From: VFZS01 sp964353255
Lineage (GTDB): Bacteria; Acidobacteriota; Terriglobia; Bryobacterales; Bryobacteraceae
DNA: 64,000 nucleotides
Direction of reading: 5' to 3'
Assembly (NCBI GenBank): GCA_964353255.1
Contig: CAYGVJ010000007.1
Location: 1-64,000 of the forward strand
Shown: one piece after another, positions 59,930 to 64,000 of the stretch
Numbering within the stretch: position 1 is the stretch's first letter
How the letters are laid out: each line of letters opens with the position of its first letter
Notes under the pieces: model-generated
The model's input: the letters and a program-made list of their open reading frames with translations, nothing else
Databases searched by the model: none
What the model was told of the DNA's origin: nothing
Made by a program: the position numbers and the translations under genes

Positions 59930-60345
59930 CCGGGCCTGTCCCTCAGCAGGGCTGGCGGTGCGGGCGCCGTGCTGTTGACGTTGGCATCGCTCTCCGGTTC
60001 GCGTGAACCGGTCTGGACGGCCGGCGCGCCCAAAGGCCCGTTCGAACCCGCCTGGGAGTCCATCCGGCGGCACTACCGAGTCCCGCGGTGGTTCCGGGAC
60101 GGCAAGTTCGGCATCTTCCAGCACTGGGGCCTCTACGCCGTCCCGGGCAAACCTACGGCCCTCCCAGGCAGGGTTTCCCCGACCAGAAGTTTCGCGATGA
60201 CTGGGTCGCCCGTAACATGGAGCTGATCGATAAGTACCGCCCCGACATGCTCTGGTTCGACGCCGGTCTCAAGGTGAAGTTGCCCGCCGAAAAGCCCTGC
60301 GAGCACGCCTTCGCGCTCAAGATTTTCGGACTCAGGCTCAAGTAA
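59930..60345 (+). pseudogene. Broken alpha-L-fucosidase-like gene
   Basis: Two frames together read as a decayed GH29 protein. The first has WESIRRHYRVPRWFRDGKFG and IFQHWGLYAVPG. After a frameshift near 60150-60170 the second reads YGPPRQGFPDQKFRDDWVAR, MELIDKYRPDMLWFDAGLKV and stops at 60343-60345. The region between the first motif and the nucleophile block is mostly deleted, and the C-terminal half is missing. It cannot make an active enzyme. Confidence 0.7.
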
Positions 60346-60454
60346 GTAAAAAGGACGTGAAATGTCACGGGCCCTGGTGGTATTCCTGCTATACGCGACG
60401 AAGGAAGTGATTACGCCACGGCTCTCTTACGGTCGCGGCTCAGAACCGCATTCC

Positions 60455-60478
60455 GAGCCGCGCGCGTGAGCAAGCGGT
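60455..60478 (+). repeat. Dispersed GAGCCGCG...AAGCGGT repeat, copy 2
   Basis: A 24-base relative of 59127-59149. It follows CGGCTC and forms a CGGCTC/GAGCCG stem. The surrounding 60346-60553 has no gene that I can support. Confidence 0.4.
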
Positions 60479-60553
60479 CTGGAGCGGGCGTTTTTCAGCA
60501 GGCTCTTTAGCTTATCGCTCTCGAACCGGCACCGGGACTTTTTCCACTGGTTA

Positions 60554-61555
60554 CTACGGCTTGTAAGTCTTCGAGTAATTGTTCCGGGTATTCGTCACCG
60601 TGAAGCTGCCGTCGCGCTGCGCGACGAGGTGGATAGCCTTCGCCTCGCACTTCTCTTGCGGGTTGGCGATAAACTCCTCGGGCGCATTTCTCTCTTTACC
60701 GGCGAGGGAGTAGTGGAGCTGCCAGAGATCCTCGAAGCCGGGAGAAGTCTTGATGATCTCCAGCACCGCGGGCTCGCCGCCTTTGCGGGCCCCGTTGTTC
60801 ATGATGACGACTTTCGGGCGCAGGGCATGAATGAGGAGCTGGGAGTTGGAGACCTTGAAACCGTGATGGCTCGCCATGAACAGGTCAACCGTGCCGACGG
60901 GGTTGTTCGGGCACATGAGCTTGTATTCGACGTGCTGGAGCAGGTCCGCCAGGTCCAGCATGCGGAACTTGCCGAACTCGAACAGCAGGCCCACGGAGCC
61001 GGCGTTGTCATAGACGTCGGTCGGTTCCGGCTTGGCGCCGGCGCACAACGGATTGGGCTGGCCGGCGCCGCGGAGCGGTTTGGAGAGCGCCTCGCCGCCG
61101 GAAGTAACTACGGTGATGCGGAGCCCTTTCATCGGAATCACGTCGCCGGGCTTGACCGAGAGGCGTTTCCGGCTGCCAATCGCGCTCAGATAGGCTTTGA
61201 GGAACCTTTCATCCCGGTTCTCCGGCATCGGGGGACCGTGGTCCACGAAGACGCGCCCCGGAATCCGCGCGTCCACCTGCGCGACGTTGCCGGCGTGGTC
61301 GGCGTCGTAGTGGGTGGCCACAATGTAGTCGAACTGCTTGATTCCGACGGCTTGGGCCGCGGCCACGATCCGGTCGGTGTCCCGGTTGTCCGGCCTTGGA
61401 TATCCGGCGTCGATGAGCATCGTCTCCCCGGCGGGCGTGACGATAATCACCGCCTTGCCGCCTTCGGTATCGACAACGTAGATGTTCAGGACGTCGGCGG
61501 CCGGCAAGACGCGAACGAGCGTCAAGGCCAAAATCGAGAACAGCAAGGCTCTCAT
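60554..61555 (-). CDS. Secreted metallo-beta-lactamase-fold protein (ComEC-like)
   Basis: A protein of about 333 residues with a signal peptide (about 1-19). The metallo-beta-lactamase fold follows, with NIYVVDTEGGKAVIIVTPAG, MLIDAGYPRPDN, the metal motif ATHYDADHAGNVAQ (H-x-D-x-DH in family form), and SHHGFKVSNSQLL. It is like the ComEC/Rec2 hydrolase part without the channel. Substrate unknown. The start ATG follows AAGGAAGGAAG. Confidence 0.85.
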   Translation of the reverse strand: MRALLFSILALTLVRVLPAADVLNIYVVDTEGGKAVIIVTPAGETMLIDAGYPRPDNRDTDRIVAAAQAVGIKQFDYIVATHYDADHAGNVAQVDARIPGRVFVDHGPPMPENRDERFLKAYLSAIGSRKRLSVKPGDVIPMKGLRITVVTSGGEALSKPLRGAGQPNPLCAGAKPEPTDVYDNAGSVGLLFEFGKFRMLDLADLLQHVEYKLMCPNNPVGTVDLFMASHHGFKVSNSQLLIHALRPKVVIMNNGARKGGEPAVLEIIKTSPGFEDLWQLHYSLAGKERNAPEEFIANPQEKCEAKAIHLVAQRDGSFTVTNTRNNYSKTYKP

Positions 61556-61640
61556 GCTTCCTTCCTTTCTACGGCAGTTCCGCCGGGGCCGCTCCTTTTG
61601 CGGTCCTCGGTAGCTGGTAGTATACACCGAGGAGGACCGC

Positions 61641-62723
61641 ATGATCTCATCCCGACTGCCGCTCGTCGTTCTGGCGACCATCGTCTGCTGCCAGGCCGTG
61701 GCTCTGGAGAGGCCGGGAGTCACCTTCAAAATCTTTCAATTCCCGGCCAACACGATCCCTCGCATTGACGGCAATGCCGATGACTGGGCCATGGTGCCAG
61801 AGGAATACGTCGTCGGCACCGATCAGCTCGTGGATGACACCGGCAGGAACGCCCAGCCCGACCCGAAGACCCTGGATGTGCGCGTGCGCGTGGGCTGGGT
61901 GAAGGGGCTCAACCGGCTCTACTTCCTCTACGAAGCGTACGACAACTACTGGGATTTCTCCCGCCCGGACCTGCATAACGACACCTTCGAAGTGGTGGTG
62001 GACGGGGACGCCTCGGGCGGGCCGTTGATTGCCCAGATGCATCCGAACAAGGAGTTGAGCCAGTGGGACGCTTACTTCTCGATGCACGGCGTGCACGCGC
62101 AGAACTATCACATCTTCACGCCGGCGGAAGGGAAGGACTGGACGCTGGCCTGGGGCTGCCAGCCCTGGATCAAGGAGCTTCCCTATGCCAACGCCGCGTA
62201 CTCCTACAACTTCAAGCCGGGCGAGCCCGGCAAGCTGGTGCTGGAATTCTGGATCACGCCCTTCGACTACGCCGGGTGTGAAGGCCCACGGCACTCCATC
62301 GAGTCGCAATTGTGGGAGCACAAGCTCATCGGCCTCTGCTGGGCGGTTCTGGATTACGACGACGTTAACGCCCAGGGCCAGGACGGGTTCTGGAATCTGT
62401 CCCGCAAGCACACCATGTACGGGAACGCCTCCGAGCTGGTCGCCTTCCGGCTGATGCCGCTCGAACCCCGGTTCCGCAAGAAGCTCGAAGCGCAGTGGTC
62501 TTTCAAGGTGGTGGACATGGGCCGGCGGCTGGTCGCCTTCCAGGACCTTTCCGAAGGCAAGATCACTTCCTGGAAATGGGAGTTCGGCGACGGCGCGACT
62601 TCGACCGAACAGCACCCGATCCACGCCTATCAGAGTCCCGGAAGGTACGTCGTCACGCTCTGGGTGGAAGGGCCGGAAGGAAAGTCGCGGCGGTCCAAGG
62701 TCTGGGACGTGGCAGTGAGGTAA
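61641..62723 (+). CDS. Secreted protein with carbohydrate-binding-like and PKD domains
   Basis: A 360-residue protein with a signal peptide (about 1-21). Residues 30-260 resemble CBM9/DOMON-type beta-sandwiches (IPRIDGNADDWAMVPEEYVV; LYFLYEAYDNYWDFSRPDLH; DTFEVVVDGDASGGP). Residues 285-360 are a PKD domain with WEFGDGATSTEQHPIHAYQS and YVVTLWVEGPEG. It probably binds a polysaccharide or other surface ligand. It is divergent from the metallo-beta-lactamase-fold gene by 85 bp. Confidence 0.8.
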   Translation: MISSRLPLVVLATIVCCQAVALERPGVTFKIFQFPANTIPRIDGNADDWAMVPEEYVVGTDQLVDDTGRNAQPDPKTLDVRVRVGWVKGLNRLYFLYEAYDNYWDFSRPDLHNDTFEVVVDGDASGGPLIAQMHPNKELSQWDAYFSMHGVHAQNYHIFTPAEGKDWTLAWGCQPWIKELPYANAAYSYNFKPGEPGKLVLEFWITPFDYAGCEGPRHSIESQLWEHKLIGLCWAVLDYDDVNAQGQDGFWNLSRKHTMYGNASELVAFRLMPLEPRFRKKLEAQWSFKVVDMGRRLVAFQDLSEGKITSWKWEFGDGATSTEQHPIHAYQSPGRYVVTLWVEGPEGKSRRSKVWDVAVR

Positions 62724-62771
62724 CGCAGCTCGGCTGAGCCGCGCGACGTAAGATACAGGAGAGGGAGGATC

Positions 62772-63620
62772 ATGCGGAACACGCTGCTTTTCGCAACCGT
62801 CTTTCTGAGCGCGGCGGCGCTGCGCGCCCAGACCGATTGGGAGAACCCGGTCAAAAAGAGCCTGCGGGAGGGCAAGCCGGTAATCGGGATCACCGTCACC
62901 ATCCCGAGCCCCGATGTGGCCTTGCAAGCGGCCCGGCTGGGGTTCGACTTTCTGTGGATCGAGATGGAGCACAGCCAGATCACGCTGGAGACGGCGCGGA
63001 ACATGATTCTGGCGACCAATGGGACGGCGACCGTGCCTTTCATCCGGGTTCCGGTCAACGAGCTGTGGACTGCCAAGCGGGCGCTGGATGCCGGTGCACT
63101 GGGTGTAATCTTCCCCTTCGTCTCCACGCCCGAACTGGCGCGGCAGGCGGTGGCGGCCTGTAAGTACCCTCCGCTCGGCCTGCGCGGCTCGGGCCCGGGG
63201 CTGGCGAGCCTCCGGTGGCCCGCGCCGGGCGGCTACATCGATTTCGCCGACAAGAACGCGATGGTCGTCATCATCATTGAGCAGAAGCAGGCTGTGGAGC
63301 GGATCGACGAGATCGTCTCCGTGCCCGGCATCGACGTGGTGTTCATCGGGCCGAGCGACCTGTCGTACTCTTACGGTTTCCGGGGCCGGCAAACACCCGA
63401 GGTGAAGGAGGCCATCGCCAAGGTGCTCGCCGCCGGCAAGCGCCACAACGTCGCCGTGGGGCGCCTGGCCGGGGCTGCGGACATCGCCGGCTACATCAAG
63501 GAGGGATTTCAGTTCTTCCAGGCCGCGAGCGACCTGGCCATGATGGCCGCGGGCGCGCGCCCGTTCCTGGAAGCGGCGGGGAAAACGGCTGGCGAGCCCA
63601 AGGCCCGGCCGGTGTACTGA
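62772..63620 (+). CDS. Secreted HpcH/HpaI-family aldolase
   Basis: A 282-residue HpcH/HpaI aldolase/citrate lyase family protein. Signal peptide about 1-19 (LLFATVFLSAAALRAQ). Core motifs: GFDFLWIEMEHSQITLETAR, PFIRVPVNELWTAKRALDAG, LGVIFPFVSTPELARQAV and IDVVFIGPSDLSYSYG. Relatives cleave 2-keto-3-deoxy sugar acids with pyruvate formation in the cytosol, so an exported form is unusual. It lies 48 bp after the PKD gene. Confidence 0.88.
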   Translation: MRNTLLFATVFLSAAALRAQTDWENPVKKSLREGKPVIGITVTIPSPDVALQAARLGFDFLWIEMEHSQITLETARNMILATNGTATVPFIRVPVNELWTAKRALDAGALGVIFPFVSTPELARQAVAACKYPPLGLRGSGPGLASLRWPAPGGYIDFADKNAMVVIIIEQKQAVERIDEIVSVPGIDVVFIGPSDLSYSYGFRGRQTPEVKEAIAKVLAAGKRHNVAVGRLAGAADIAGYIKEGFQFFQAASDLAMMAAGARPFLEAAGKTAGEPKARPVY

Positions 63621-63646
63621 CGACTGCTACTACACGGAGAGCTGAA

Positions 63647-64000
63647 ATGAAGAGAACGATTCGCGTGGCAATGGCGCTGCTGGGGACCGCCCTGCTGGCG
63701 CCGGCACAGACCAAGAAGGTAGTGATCACCAGCCCCGGAACGGCCTATTCGCAGTTCGGGCCCGCGGAAGTGGCCGAGTTGCGCGCGGCCGCGCCCGCCG
63801 TCAACCTTGTCCCTTACGCCCAAGAGCGCATGATGGCGGAGGTGATTGACGCCGACGGCGTCATCGGCACGATCACGCCCGAGATCATCCGCGTGGCGAA
63901 GAAGCTGAAGTGGGTGCAGGTCGGCTCGGCGGGCGTCGAGCGGTATCTGACGCCGGAGCTGAAGAACAGCAGCATCATCCTGACCAACTGCAAGATCGTG
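63647..64000 (+). CDS. Secreted D-2-hydroxyacid dehydrogenase (cut by window end)
   Basis: The first 118 codons of a 2-hydroxyacid dehydrogenase-like protein. Signal peptide about 1-21 (IRVAMALLGTALLAPAQ), then VVITSPGTAYSQFGPAEVAE, ADGVIGTITPEIIRVAKKLK and WVQVGSAGVERYLTPELK. The NAD-binding domain should follow beyond the window. It is the same family as the cytosolic enzyme at 26022, but exported. It lies 26 bp after the aldolase gene and probably shares its operon. Confidence 0.8.
   Translation, partial: MKRTIRVAMALLGTALLAPAQTKKVVITSPGTAYSQFGPAEVAELRAAAPAVNLVPYAQERMMAEVIDADGVIGTITPEIIRVAKKLKWVQVGSAGVERYLTPELKNSSIILTNCKIV

Noticed and set aside
60346..60553. Gene in the gap after the fucosidase pseudogene
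   Set aside because: No frame of useful length or similarity is present. Only the dispersed repeat and its stem are visible.
61647..63446. 599-codon open frame on the minus strand
   Set aside because: It covers the PKD protein and the aldolase in antisense and has no family features. The plus-strand genes have signal peptides and clear motifs.

Overview
The window is a high-GC bacterial chromosome segment with dense, often overlapping genes. The gene mix suggests Acidobacteriota, most likely a Bryobacterales/Solibacter-type lineage: many secreted glycosidases and a sulfatase, a tricorn-like protease, secreted relatives of small-molecule enzymes, and a type II secretion-like operon that starts with an ECF sigma factor. 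This placement is inferred from gene content, since there is no rRNA here.

Layout. 0-3.4 kb: membrane protein plus a DarT/DarG toxin-antitoxin pair, then an orphan gene 3' end. 3.7-6.4 kb: small secreted proteins and a two-gene HU / HU-TIR unit. 6.4-12.5 kb: uvrC followed by two toxin-antitoxin cassettes and an alpha-L-fucosidase, punctuated by two partial copies of the uvrC 3' end. 12.5-18.2 kb: B12-dependent diol dehydratase with fused large and medium subunits, a secreted RraA-like protein and a six-hairpin glycosidase. 18.3-21 kb: OPT transporter whose 3' end is duplicated beyond a BrnT/BrnA pair. 21-35 kb: SelB, sulfatase, EamA transporter, D-2-hydroxyacid dehydrogenase, tricorn-like protease, glycosidase, PlsC with a decayed ParD/ParE remnant, FolC and an APC permease. 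35.4-36.4 kb: one intact VapBC and one whose toxin has lost its centre. 36.5-54.8 kb: ECF sigma/anti-sigma, then gspE-F-G-H-I-J-K-L-M-C-D, then CpaE/TadZ-like ATPases, a histidine kinase and response regulators. 54.8-59 kb: zinc-ribbon coiled-coil protein, MurJ, Hpt, a kinase-like/nuclease-like fusion and tRNA-Asp. 59-64 kb: secreted methyltransferase, fucosidase pseudogene, metallo-beta-lactamase-fold protein, PKD protein, HpcH/HpaI aldolase and a cut-off dehydrogenase.

Most notable. Seven toxin-antitoxin loci lie in the window. At two of them (uvrC and the OPT gene) the cassette sits directly behind a host gene and is followed by a second copy of that gene's 3' end: 131 bp in one case, 25 bp in the other, both ending in a stop codon. 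A further uvrC 3' remnant follows the AbiEi-type pair, and DarTG is followed by an orphan gene 3' end of the same kind. This points to a recurrent way of inserting defence cassettes at gene 3' ends, with no integrase visible. The second candidate system is a translationally coupled HU-like protein plus a TIR protein carrying its own HU-like N-terminus.

How the genes work together. The sigma/anti-sigma pair probably controls the secretion operon. The receiver-ATPase proteins behind it may position or switch the machine. Fucosidase, sulfatase and glycosidases suggest degradation of fucosylated or sulfated polysaccharide. The diol dehydratase could process propanediol from deoxysugar breakdown, which is an inference only. 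No stretch longer than about 300 bases lacks a gene or gene remnant.
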